Origin: Moraxella caviae
GTDB lineage: Bacteria > Pseudomonadota > Gammaproteobacteria > Pseudomonadales > Moraxellaceae
Direction of reading: 5' to 3'
Length of the DNA stretch: 64,000 bases
Assembly: GCF_002014985.1 (NCBI RefSeq)
Contig: NZ_MUXU01000027.1
Span: forward strand, 10,537 to 74,536
Each line of letters opens with the position of its first letter. Positions within the stretch are counted from its first letter, which is position 1. Below are positions 37,621 through 46,528 of the stretch, piece after piece. The notes beneath the pieces were generated by a model that ran no database searches, was not told the origin of the DNA, and saw only the letters and a program-made list of their open reading frames with translations. The translations under genes were made by a program, and so were the position numbers.

Positions 37621-37709
37621 CGTAAGTTGGGTTGAGCGCAGTGAAAACCCAACATGGGTTTAAATTCCGTTCCAAAATGTTGGGTTACGCTGTCGCTAAC
37701 CCAACTTAC
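37621..37709. repeat. REP-like paired palindrome, locus 3
   Basis: CGTAAGTTGGGTTGAGCGC...AACCCAACA, spacer, TGTTGGGTTACGC...AACCCAACTTACA. A degraded half copy (TGTTGGGTTGTGCC...TTCAACTTACAA) lies at about 37542-37576. These occupy the prs-putP spacer, which has no gene. Confidence 0.85.
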
Positions 37710-37831
37710 AAACCATGCGAAAAACGCTTACAAACCGCACAAACAACACGCCTACAAATCATTCATCAAATCGGACGGTAGCTCAAACCAAACCCACAAA
37801 ACCCAACATTTAACCCCAGTACAAACCCAAA

Positions 37832-37864
37832 AAAAATACCGCCAGCATTGCCAGCGGTATTTTT
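37832..37864 (-). terminator. putP terminator
   Basis: AAAAATACCGC (37832-37842) / GCGGTATTTTT (37854-37864); on the minus strand the A/T tract follows the stem. 16 bp past the putP stop. Confidence 0.9.
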
Positions 37865-37879
37865 ATGCGTGCGATGAAA

Positions 37880-39379
37880 TCAGCCTTTTAGGCCACGTTC
37901 CATCATCTCAAATTTCTCCGTGATTTCACGGCTTGGCGGTGCGGTCATTAGGCTTACCACCACCGTGGCGATTGCACTAAAGGCAAAGCCCGGCAGGATT
38001 GAGTAGATGGCGTCGTTGGCTGGCTGTCCGCCAATCTCAATGCCGCCATACACCCACACAATCACCGTCAAAGCACCGACAATCATGCCAGCTAATGCGC
38101 CGTGGCGGTTCATGCGTTTCCACATTAGGCTAAACAGCACCAGCGGGCCGAACGCCGCGCCAAAGCCTGCCCAAGCGTGCGATACCATTTTTAGTACCGA
38201 GCTGTTTGAGTCTGAAGCCATGATGATTGCCACCAAAGCCACGGCAACCACCGAGATACGACCCACCAAAACTTGGCGTGCTTCTGATGCTTCTTTGTCC
38301 AAAAACAGCTTGTACACATCACGAGTCAGCGAGCTTGACACCACCAAAAGCTGGCTTGAGATGGTACTCATGATTGCCGCCAAAATCGCAGCCAATAGGA
38401 AGCCAGAAATCAGCGGGTGGAACAAAAGCTGTGAGAACACTAGGAAAATGGTCTCAGGGTCGGCAAGTTCCATGTTGTGATTTTTGATGTAAGCGACGCC
38501 AGACAGACCCACCATCAGCGCACCAATTAAACTTAGAATCATCCAGCCCATGCCAATGCCGCACGCCACAGGCACGTCTTTGACTGAGCGAATCGCCATA
38601 AAGCGCACGATGATGTGCGGCTGACCAAAGTAACCAAGACCCCACGCCGCCAAAGATATTGCGCCCATGACGGTAACGCCGCTCATGATGTTAAACAGCT
38701 CAGGATTCACAGAGCTTGCCACTGCCACGCCAGCAGACAAACCGCCCACATCGCTAAACGCCACAATCGGCACCAGCAGCATGGCAACCAGCATAATCAC
38801 GCCTTGCACAAAGTCGGTCAAAGACACCGCCAAAAAGCCGCCAAACAGCGTATACGCCACGACAACGCCTGCCGTTACCCACAAGCCAATGTCATAAGAC
38901 ATATTCAGCGAGCTTTCAAACAGCTTGCCGCCGCCTACCAAACTTGCCGCGGTGTACACGGTAAAGAATACAATCACCACCACAGCCGACATGATGCGCA
39001 GCATATGCGAGCGGTCGTCAAAGCGGTTGGCGAAAAAGTCTGGCAGGGTGATGGCGTTATTCGCCACTTCGGTATAAACACGCAAACGTGGCGCAACGAG
39101 CAGGTAATTGGCGAAAGCGCCAAGCGTCAGACCGCCTGCAATCCACAGGCTGACAATGCCAGACGCATACATATAACCCGGCAAGCCCAAAAGCAGCCAG
39201 CCAGACATATCAGACGCACCTGCCGACAGCGCAGCCACCGCAGGGCTTAGGTTACGACCGCCCAGCATATAGCCTTCTACGTCATTTTTTTGCTTATAAT
39301 AGGCGTACACGCCGATGGCAATCATGCCGATAAAATAAATGGCGAGCGAAATCCACACGCCAAAAGCCACTCCATTCAT
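37880..39379 (-). CDS. putP: Sodium/proline symporter
   Basis: Inner-membrane Na+-coupled proline importer of the SSS family, 499 aa (E. coli PutP 502 aa). AGGAG precedes the ATG. About 13 hydrophobic helices are visible. Family features: GGRNLSPAVAALSAGASDMSGWLLLGLPG early in the protein (Na+ and proline sites), WGLGYFGQPHIIVRFMA in the middle, and AAILAAIMSTISSQLLVVSSSLTRDVY. It is inserted, on the opposite strand, between prs and rplY, which are usually adjacent; no putA is nearby. Substrate assignment is by similarity. Confidence 0.93.
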   Translation of the reverse strand: MNGVAFGVWISLAIYFIGMIAIGVYAYYKQKNDVEGYMLGGRNLSPAVAALSAGASDMSGWLLLGLPGYMYASGIVSLWIAGGLTLGAFANYLLVAPRLRVYTEVANNAITLPDFFANRFDDRSHMLRIMSAVVVIVFFTVYTAASLVGGGKLFESSLNMSYDIGLWVTAGVVVAYTLFGGFLAVSLTDFVQGVIMLVAMLLVPIVAFSDVGGLSAGVAVASSVNPELFNIMSGVTVMGAISLAAWGLGYFGQPHIIVRFMAIRSVKDVPVACGIGMGWMILSLIGALMVGLSGVAYIKNHNMELADPETIFLVFSQLLFHPLISGFLLAAILAAIMSTISSQLLVVSSSLTRDVYKLFLDKEASEARQVLVGRISVVAVALVAIIMASDSNSSVLKMVSHAWAGFGAAFGPLVLFSLMWKRMNRHGALAGMIVGALTVIVWVYGGIEIGGQPANDAIYSILPGFAFSAIATVVVSLMTAPPSREITEKFEMMERGLKG

Positions 39380-39677
39380 GGCTCACTCCTTTTTCATGCG
39401 TTGGCAAAACTTGCAATGCTCAATTCCACAAGGCTTTTACGCAAGCCATTTTCGCCAACTTTTTGGTAAATTTCGGTAAAAATTTGTCATTAAAAAGTGC
39501 TATTTGTCATGAAACATACAAATAAAATGTAGAAAATATACACACTTTCGTACGATATTATAACAAATCAGCAAAATTTGTACTATCTTTTTTCACAAAT
39601 TATCAAGAATTACTCTCAATTATGGTGAAAAATCTTGTAAATTTTTATAAAAATTATCCAAATTGATGAAATTTTAC

Positions 39678-39706
39678 TTGGTAAATCAGCAAAAATTGGC
39701 TATAAT
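39678..39706 (+). promoter_or_regulatory. rplY promoter
   Basis: TTGGTA (39678-39683), 17-bp spacer, TATAAT (39701-39706). It predicts a leader of about 105 nt. The 438-bp spacer with putP holds no gene. Confidence 0.65.
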
Positions 39707-39711
39707 ATTGC

Positions 39712-39817
39712 GCTAATTTGCCGAGCGAAACCAAATCGTGCGCCAAGCACGAACGGCATTTTTGAGCAAGCTGGTCGCAAGTTTGCTCCCCTTGACATCA
39801 CAATTTAAGGAATTGTC
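39712..39817 (+). promoter_or_regulatory. Structured 5' leader of rplY
   Basis: Two hairpins can be drawn by eye: GTGCGCCAAGCAC (39749-39761) and GAGCAA...TTTGCTC (about 39764-39788). The Shine-Dalgarno AAGGA is just beyond. Such a leader could serve autogenous control of a ribosomal protein, but no known motif is recognised. Confidence 0.35.
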
Positions 39818-40441
39818 ATGAGCTACACTCTAACTACGGTAGCACGTCCTACCGAGCAGCAGGGCAAAGGTGCGAGCCGCCGCCTGCGTAAAGAAAACCT
39901 AGTGCCTGCTATCGTTTACGGTGGCGACGCTGAGCCAGTATCTGTTTGCGTTAAGAAAAACGAGCTGGTAAAAGCACTGGAAGATGACGCGTTTTTCTCA
40001 AGCGTAACCACGCTTGCTTTGGACGGTGAGAACCACGAAGTTGTGGTAAAAGCCCTACAACGCCACCCATCAAAAGGCTTCCCGCTACACGTTGACTTCC
40101 AACGCATCGTACGCGGTCAAGTGATGAACTTCCATGTGCCTGTACACCTGGTGAACGTTGAGAAATCTGCTGGCAAAAAAGCAGGCGGTATCCTATCTAC
40201 TTTGGTGAACGACATTGAAGTATCGTGCATGCCACGCCACTTGCCAGAAGCGATCGAAGTGGACGTATCTGCACTAGAAATCGGTGAATCAATCCACCTA
40301 AAAGACGTGAAACTACCAAGCGATGTAACTTTGGTTATCCACGAAGAATCTGACGCAGAGCGCGTAATCGCTACCATGCAAGCGCCAAGCGTTGAGCCTG
40401 CTGCTGAAGAAGCTGCTACTGAAGAAAAAGGCGAAGAATAA
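39818..40441 (+). CDS. rplY: Large-subunit ribosomal protein bL25, long (Ctc) form
   Basis: 5S rRNA-binding protein. 207 aa: an N-terminal L25 domain (residues about 1-95, GKGASRRLRKENLVPAIVYGG) plus the C-terminal TL5/Ctc beta domain (about 100-190), then a tail rich in Glu and Ala. AAGGA is 7 nt before ATG. The gene normally sits after prs and before pth; here putP separates it from prs, and hemN on the other strand follows instead of pth. It ends in TAA with TGA two codons later. Confidence 0.96.
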   Translation: MSYTLTTVARPTEQQGKGASRRLRKENLVPAIVYGGDAEPVSVCVKKNELVKALEDDAFFSSVTTLALDGENHEVVVKALQRHPSKGFPLHVDFQRIVRGQVMNFHVPVHLVNVEKSAGKKAGGILSTLVNDIEVSCMPRHLPEAIEVDVSALEIGESIHLKDVKLPSDVTLVIHEESDAERVIATMQAPSVEPAAEEAATEEKGEE

Positions 40442-40477
40442 GTCTGAGTGCGTATTTACGCAAACAGCTTTCAGCCT

Positions 40478-40506
40478 AAAAAACCCAGCGTTATTGCTGG
40501 GTTTTT
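40478..40506. terminator. Bidirectional terminator, rplY / hemN
   Basis: AAAAACCCAGC (40478-40488) / GCTGGGTTTTT (40496-40506), between the convergent genes. Confidence 0.93.
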
Positions 40507-40562
40507 CTTTTGGTGCTTGTTTTAAAATGAAAGTCAATCAGCTTATCGGCTGGTTTGGTTTT

Positions 40563-41966
40563 TTAAATCACTTTAGAAAAGCGGTTGGCGTGTTTTTTGC
40601 CCAGATATTCATCAAAAACCATCGCCACGCTGCGCCCTAAAATGCGTCCTTTTGGCAAAATGCGCACGCCTGTGTCGCTGATTGCTACCAAGCCGTCCGC
40701 TTGTAAATCGCCAAGCTGCGCCAACTCATCGGCAAAATAAGTAGGCGTATCAATGCCAAATTTGGCGCTCACATCGGCAAAATCTAAATAATCATGGCAC
40801 AATAAATTCATGATGACATAGCGGCGCAGTGCGTCTTTTGGGTCGGCGGCGATGTGCTTGACGGCGGTGAGTTTGCCGTCTTGTACCATTTGCGTGTAGG
40901 TTTTAAGTTTGGTGTGGTTTTGCAGGATATGGCGGCCGATTTGGCTGATTGCCGATACGCCAAAGCCCAGCAAATCGCACTCGCCAAGCGTGGCATAGCC
41001 TTGAAAATTGCGGTGCAGCTCGCCATTTCGTTGGGCGATTGCCATTTCATCGTCAGGCTTGGCAAAATGGTCAATGCCGATGTATTGATAGCCTGCTTGG
41101 GTTAGGGCGTTGATGGTGTCGCCAAACATGGTGAGCTTGTCGGCAGGTGATGGCAAATCGGCTTCGTTGATGCGTTTTTGGGCGTAAAAACGCTCAGGCA
41201 AATGCGCATAATTAAACACCGATAGGCGATCAGGCGCAATGTCAATCACGCGCGTCACCGTATTTGCCATGCTCGCCACCGTCTGATGTGGCAAGCCATA
41301 AATCAAATCAATATTGATGGAGCGAAAGCCTAAGCGTCTGGCTTCTGCCATCACCGCACGCACCAAAGATTCTGGCTGCACACGATTTACCGCGATTTGT
41401 ACCTTTTCTTCAAGGTCTTGCACGCCAAAACTTAGGCGATTAAAACCAAGTCCACGCAGTACTTCCAGCGTGGTTTCACGCAATTCTCGTGGGTCAATCT
41501 CAATGGAAAAATCGCCATCGTCCGCAAAGCGAAACTGCGTTTGTAAAAATTCCCACAGGCGCACAAGCTCATCATCGGTCAAAAAGGTGGGCGTGCCACC
41601 GCCAAAATGCACTTGCTTAACCAGCGGATTGCCCTGAAGCAGCGAAGCCTTGTGGCGAATTTCAGCAAATAAATGCTCCAGATAATCGCCAGAATCGCTG
41701 TTCTTTTTGGTGATGATTTTATTGCAGCCGCAGTAGTAGCACAGATGGCGGCAAAACGGAATGTGAAAATACAGCGACAGCGGCACGTCCACATCACGAC
41801 TGGCAAGCACGTCTGCTTCCACGCCTTCTGCGATGGGCGCAAATTCAAGCGCGGTGGGGTAGGACGTGTAACGTGGGCCTTGGCGGTTGTATTTTTGGAT
41901 TAAGGTTTCATCAAAGCTGACACCGCTAAAATGCAGCGGTTCTGGGTTGGCATAAGGATTGTGCAT
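40563..41966 (-). CDS. hemN: Oxygen-independent coproporphyrinogen III oxidase
   Basis: Radical-SAM enzyme that converts coproporphyrinogen III to protoporphyrinogen IX without oxygen. ATG at 41966 gives 467 aa (E. coli HemN 457 aa); a TTG 13 codons upstream is less likely because it has no Shine-Dalgarno site. The iron-sulphur motif is FCRHLCYYCGC (Cys x3 Cys x2 Cys), with the substrate-side YTSYPTALEF and HIPFCR before it and VHFGGGTPTFL, NRLSFGVQD and GLPHQT after. Belongs to the true HemN group rather than HemW, by length and by CGCNK. With hemA it gives this segment two haem-pathway genes. Confidence 0.95.
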   Translation of the reverse strand: MHNPYANPEPLHFSGVSFDETLIQKYNRQGPRYTSYPTALEFAPIAEGVEADVLASRDVDVPLSLYFHIPFCRHLCYYCGCNKIITKKNSDSGDYLEHLFAEIRHKASLLQGNPLVKQVHFGGGTPTFLTDDELVRLWEFLQTQFRFADDGDFSIEIDPRELRETTLEVLRGLGFNRLSFGVQDLEEKVQIAVNRVQPESLVRAVMAEARRLGFRSINIDLIYGLPHQTVASMANTVTRVIDIAPDRLSVFNYAHLPERFYAQKRINEADLPSPADKLTMFGDTINALTQAGYQYIGIDHFAKPDDEMAIAQRNGELHRNFQGYATLGECDLLGFGVSAISQIGRHILQNHTKLKTYTQMVQDGKLTAVKHIAADPKDALRRYVIMNLLCHDYLDFADVSAKFGIDTPTYFADELAQLGDLQADGLVAISDTGVRILPKGRILGRSVAMVFDEYLGKKHANRFSKVI

Positions 41967-42245
41967 AAAAATCTCGGCTGGCGTAAGTTTGTGTTGAGCC
42001 GTCAAGCAACTGCGCTAAATGTTGTTGTTTTAAAAATGTATTTATTATGAATGTTTATTCAAACGGCTTCATTATACCGTTTTTTGTACTGATTTTTCAA
42101 CAAAATGCCTTTGGGTAAAATGCCGTTTTTAACAACTTTTAATAAAATGACAAGCTGGACTAAGCGTGGCATTTGTTGGTGTTTGGTGAAATTTGTAGGC
42201 AAGCTTAGATGGTAAAGATTGGGCAAAAGTGCTAAGCCGCCAAAT

Positions 42246-42875
42246 TTATTTGCCACGTTTTTTTAGGCTGGCAAAAATGCCTTCGTGGGCGATTTTTGGC
42301 ACTTTTAAGGTCATGGTGTTTGACAAGATGTCGTGCGCGGCAAATCCACGCGCATTGAACCAGCACACTGCGTAATTACACAGCAAGCCCAAAAATGCGC
42401 TGCCCACCGCCGCCAAGCGTCCGCCATAAACGAGTGTGCCGATGATGGCGCACAGCATGGGCAAAAGGCAGGCGTAAATGATGCGCACAAAGCTGGCACG
42501 CCAGTCCAAAAGCTGCCCATCGGTGGTAACGGTTTTTAGTCGCCACGTTTGCATGCCGAGTGTTTGCCCAGTTTTGCGCCAAAAAACGCCATAAAATCCC
42601 ACGAGCGTCAGCACCGCCATCGGTGTCATCACGCCATTTTGATACCAAGCGGGCAAGGTTTGAGCGTCCGCAGCCGCCGTGCCTGTGTCCATCAGCAGCT
42701 GCGTGCCAATCACCGTCAGCACAAGGCTGGTCAAAAACAGCATGGATAAAATCAGCATGCCATCGTACAAAAGCGCCGCCAAGCGCACCAAAGGTTTGGC
42801 GATTTTTACTTCATCATCAAGATGGGCGGCTGGCTGGGTGTGAGCGGTGCTGGATTTTTTGGTTTGGCGGGTCAT
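42246..42875 (-). CDS. RDD-family membrane protein
   Basis: 209 aa from MTRQTKKSSTAH. After a polar N-terminus of about 40 residues comes the RDD domain: LVRLAALLYDGMLILSMLFL (Arg and Asp of the motif), a second helix near QNGVMTPMAVLTLVGFYGVFW, and GQTLGMQTWRLKTVTTDG. Three or four membrane segments are evident. RDD proteins are a broad family; some act as Na+(Li+)/H+ antiporters, most have no known function. No convincing Shine-Dalgarno site. Monocistronic, 239 bp downstream of hemN's promoter region. Confidence 0.85.
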   Translation of the reverse strand: MTRQTKKSSTAHTQPAAHLDDEVKIAKPLVRLAALLYDGMLILSMLFLTSLVLTVIGTQLLMDTGTAAADAQTLPAWYQNGVMTPMAVLTLVGFYGVFWRKTGQTLGMQTWRLKTVTTDGQLLDWRASFVRIIYACLLPMLCAIIGTLVYGGRLAAVGSAFLGLLCNYAVCWFNARGFAAHDILSNTMTLKVPKIAHEGIFASLKKRGK

Positions 42876-43074
42876 GGCGTTCGTTTGGTTCGTGGGCTGA
42901 TTACTAAAATAAGCTGGCTGATTAAAGCTGCTATTGTAGCACATTGTGGGTGTGGTTTTTAAGGGGTAGTTGGGGTAAGTTGGTGCGCAGCTCGTTCTGG
43001 TGAAAATATGTGGTGAAAATGTGTGGAAAGTTAGCGTGATGAGTGAAACTTACACAAGAAAAGCTGCGTAACAA

Positions 43075-43104
43075 AAAACCACCAACTTAAAAGCTGGTGG
43101 TTTT
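43075..43104 (-). terminator. Terminator of tRNA-Arg
   Basis: AAAACCACCA (43075-43084) / TGGTGGTTTT (43095-43104); the stem can extend inward through AACTT/AAGC. 8 bp beyond the tRNA. Confidence 0.88.
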
Positions 43105-43111
43105 CATAATG

Positions 43112-43188
43112 TGGCGCGCCCGGAGAGATTCGAACTCCCGACCCCTTAGTTCGTAGCCAAGTGCTCTATCCAACTGAGCTACGGGCGC
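43112..43188 (-). tRNA. tRNA-Arg (ACG)
   Basis: 77 nt with encoded CCA. Acceptor GCGCCCG/CGGGCGC, anticodon stem CTTGG/CTAAG with loop CTACGAA, so anticodon ACG (read as ICG, decoding CGU/CGC/CGA). Confidence 0.97.
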
Positions 43189-43228
43189 TTAATCAACTTA
43201 ACTTAGTGTTCAGCGTTGATGGTGCGAC

Positions 43229-43256
43229 ATTATAGCAGTTAATTTTATAATGTCAA
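43229..43256 (-). promoter_or_regulatory. tRNA-Arg promoter
   Basis: On the minus strand TTGACA (43256-43251), 16-bp spacer, TATAAT (43234-43229): both hexamers are consensus. So tRNA-Arg does not depend on the tRNA-Ser transcript. Confidence 0.9.
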
Positions 43257-43295
43257 GCACTTTTTTCATTTATTTTTCAATTTTTAGAAAATAAA

Positions 43296-43385
43296 TGGCG
43301 GTGACGGAGGGATTCGAACCCTCGATACAGTTTCCCGTATGCATCCTTAGCAGGGATGTGGTTTCAGCCACTCACCCACGTCACC
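43296..43385 (-). tRNA. tRNA-Ser (GCT)
   Basis: 90 nt with encoded CCA and a long variable arm (TACGGGAAACTGTA), as class II tRNAs have. Anticodon stem CATCC/GGATG with loop CTGCTAA gives GCT, decoding AGC/AGU. Confidence 0.97.
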
Positions 43386-43419
43386 GTTTTGCTGTACAAT
43401 CAGTACGTTGTGGGCGGTA

Positions 43420-43447
43420 ATTATAACAAAAATTCTCAAGATTGCAA
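43420..43447 (-). promoter_or_regulatory. tRNA-Ser promoter
   Basis: On the minus strand TTGCAA (43447-43442), 16-bp spacer, TATAAT (43425-43420), the same hexamers and spacing as the two tRNA-Gln promoters. Confidence 0.82.
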
Positions 43448-43570
43448 GCAAAATTTTGCAAATATTGGCAAATTTTTCACTTTTTTGATGAATTTTCCCA
43501 TAAAATAAAAAGCCGATGGCGGTACGTGCGAAAACTTGCTATGATAATTGGGTGAATTTGCCAAGAATAA

Positions 43571-44392
<822 letters not shown>

Positions 44393-44519
44393 TGGTGGGT
44401 TTGGCTTAAAAATTGATTGAAAATTTACTTTTAAACTTGCTTTAAAACTTGCCCCAAATTTCACCAAAAACTAAAACTTACCCAAGTCTTTACCAAAAAC
44501 TTGTCAAAACTTCATCAAA

Positions 44520-44555
44520 AAAACACCGCCTAACGTATCAGTCAGGCGGTGTTTT
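44520..44555. terminator. Bidirectional terminator, thiD / ettA
   Basis: AAAACACCGCCT (44520-44531) / AGGCGGTGTTTT (44544-44555) between convergent genes. Confidence 0.93.
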
Positions 44556-44576
44556 AGCTTTAAGAAGTTTGGTTGA

Positions 44577-46238
44577 TTAACCACCAATCTTCTTATATTT
44601 CATACGCTTAGGCGTGGCATCTGCGCCCAATTTTTCTTTACGCCATTTTTCGTATTCGGTGTAGTTGCCATCAAAAAATTCAGGCTCATCGTTTTCAAAC
44701 GATAAAATGTGCGTACAAATACGATCCAAGAACCAGCGGTCATGGCTCACCACCAGCACCGTGCCGGGGAACACTTGCACCGCGTCTTCTAGCGCACGCA
44801 AGGTTTCTACGTCAAGGTCGTTTGATGGTTCGTCAAGCAAAATAACGTTCGCCCCTTGTTTTAGGGTTTTGGCAAGTTGCAGGCGATTGCGTTCACCGCC
44901 TGACAGCTGACCCACACGTTTTTGTTGGTCTTGACCTTTAAAGTTAAAGCGTCCGATGTACGCGCGGCTTGGCGTGGTGTATTCGCCCACGGTAATCATA
45001 TCAAGACCGTCAGAGACTTCTTCCCACACGGTTTTGTTGTCGTCAAGCTCATCACGCACCTGCCCAACGTAGGCAACCTTCACGCTTTCGCCCACTTCCA
45101 CCGAGCCAGTGTCAGGCTTGTCCTTGCCAGTAATCATGTTAAACAGCGTGGTTTTACCTGCGCCATTTGGCCCCACAATGCCGACAATCGCCATCGGTGG
45201 CACGGTGAATGATAGGTTTTCATACAGCAGACGGTCGCCAAAGGACTTAGAAATGCCATTGACTTCAATCACCTTATTACCAAGGCGTGGCCCCGGTGGA
45301 ATGTAGATTTCTGCCGTTTCGTTGCGTTGCTGGAACTCACGCGAGTTCATTTCTTCAAAGCGCTCTAGGCGAGATTTGGATTTGGCTTGCTGACCTTTTT
45401 GGTTTTTGCGCACCCATTCCAATTCTTGCTTCAACGCCTTGGCAAAGGCTTCTTCTTGTTTTTGTTCTTGCTCTAGGCGTTTATTTTTTTGCTCAAGCCA
45501 TTCGGTGTAGTTGCCCTTATAAGGGTAGCCATAGCCACGGTCAAGCTCCAAAATCCACTCAGCGACATTGTCAAGGAAATAGCGGTCGTGGGTAATCGCC
45601 ACAATCGTGCCAGTGTAATCTTTCAAGAAACGCTCTAGCCACGCCACCGATTCTGCGTCCAAGTGGTTGGTCGGTTCGTCAAGCAGCAGCATATCAGGCT
45701 TAGAAAGCAGCAAACGGCACAGGGCAACACGGCGTTTTTCACCGCCAGACAGCTTAGATACGTCTGCGTCCCAAGGTGGCAAGCGCAGTGCGTCTGCGGC
45801 TTTTTCAAGTGTGGTGTTTAGGTTGTGTGCGTCCCACGCTTGAATGATGTCTTCCATTTTGCCTTGTTCGGCAGCAAGTTTGTCAAAATCTGCGTCAGGC
45901 TCTGCGTATTCGGCATAGATTTGGTTTAGGCGCTCAAGTGCGTCAAGGGCTTCACGCACGCCGTCTTCCACGTTGCCACGCACGTCTTTGGTAGGATCAA
46001 GCTGCGGTTCTTGGGGCAAATAGCCAACTTTAATGCCAGTTTGCGCGCGCGCTTCACCGCTATAATCGGTGTCTACGCCTGCCATGATGCGCAGCAAAGT
46101 AGATTTACCTGCACCGTTTAGACCCAGCACGCCGATTTTTGCACCCGGGAAAAACGATAGGTTGATGTTTTTTAGAATTTCGCGCTTGGGCGGAACAAGT
46201 TTTGACACATTGTTCATGGTGTAGATGTATTGGGCCAT
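44577..46238 (-). CDS. ettA: Energy-dependent translational throttle protein EttA (ABC-F)
   Basis: Ribosome-associated ABC-F ATPase that gates the first elongation step according to ATP/ADP ratio. 553 aa (E. coli 555 aa), AGGA before ATG. Two ABC cassettes: first GLNGAGKST (about 40), LSGGEKRRVALCRLL, LLLDEPTNHLDAESVAWLE; then the EttA arm-like insert in PYKGNYTEWLEQKNKRLEQ; second GPNGAGKTT, LSGGERNRLQLAKTL, LLDEPSNDLDVETLRAL. No membrane segment. The unusual shortness of the linker and arm agree with EttA rather than Uup or YheS. Monocistronic. Confidence 0.96.
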   Translation of the reverse strand: MAQYIYTMNNVSKLVPPKREILKNINLSFFPGAKIGVLGLNGAGKSTLLRIMAGVDTDYSGEARAQTGIKVGYLPQEPQLDPTKDVRGNVEDGVREALDALERLNQIYAEYAEPDADFDKLAAEQGKMEDIIQAWDAHNLNTTLEKAADALRLPPWDADVSKLSGGEKRRVALCRLLLSKPDMLLLDEPTNHLDAESVAWLERFLKDYTGTIVAITHDRYFLDNVAEWILELDRGYGYPYKGNYTEWLEQKNKRLEQEQKQEEAFAKALKQELEWVRKNQKGQQAKSKSRLERFEEMNSREFQQRNETAEIYIPPGPRLGNKVIEVNGISKSFGDRLLYENLSFTVPPMAIVGIVGPNGAGKTTLFNMITGKDKPDTGSVEVGESVKVAYVGQVRDELDDNKTVWEEVSDGLDMITVGEYTTPSRAYIGRFNFKGQDQQKRVGQLSGGERNRLQLAKTLKQGANVILLDEPSNDLDVETLRALEDAVQVFPGTVLVVSHDRWFLDRICTHILSFENDEPEFFDGNYTEYEKWRKEKLGADATPKRMKYKKIGG

Positions 46239-46444
46239 GAATTTTCCTATTGACAGCTCATTAAATTAAAAATGATGTAAAGATTGTGCCTATTATAAGC
46301 CAAAAGACAAGGATTTGGTATCTTTGATTTGCGTTGTGTGGATTTGGGGTTGGGTTGGTGCTTGGTGGTTGATTTATGCGCTGAGCGTGGCAATCATTAA
46401 AAAGATAAAAATGTTGCCAAAAAGATAAAAAGCTCTGCGCAATT

Positions 46445-46485
46445 AACTGGTGGGCGAATTGATGATTTTATTCGCCCAGTTTTTT
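46445..46485. terminator. Hairpin after glnD
   Basis: GGGCGAAT (46452-46459) / ATTCGCCC (46470-46477), extended by AACTG/CAGTT, with T6 on the plus-strand side. The T tract is on the wrong side for glnD (minus), so its termination efficiency for glnD is uncertain. The rest of the 290-bp ettA-glnD spacer shows nothing else. Confidence 0.5.
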
Positions 46486-46528
46486 AATTTTATGAAACCT
46501 GCTCCAATTCACCTCAGTACTTCTAAAT

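Noticed and set aside
38615-39250. 211-residue plus-strand reading frame within putP
   Set aside because: Antisense to a complete putP with all family motifs; composition rich in His, Arg and Gln typical of a shadow frame.
43112-43385. One tRNA operon for Ser and Arg
   Set aside because: tRNA-Arg has its own near-consensus promoter (43229-43256), so they are better treated as separate units even though read-through is possible.
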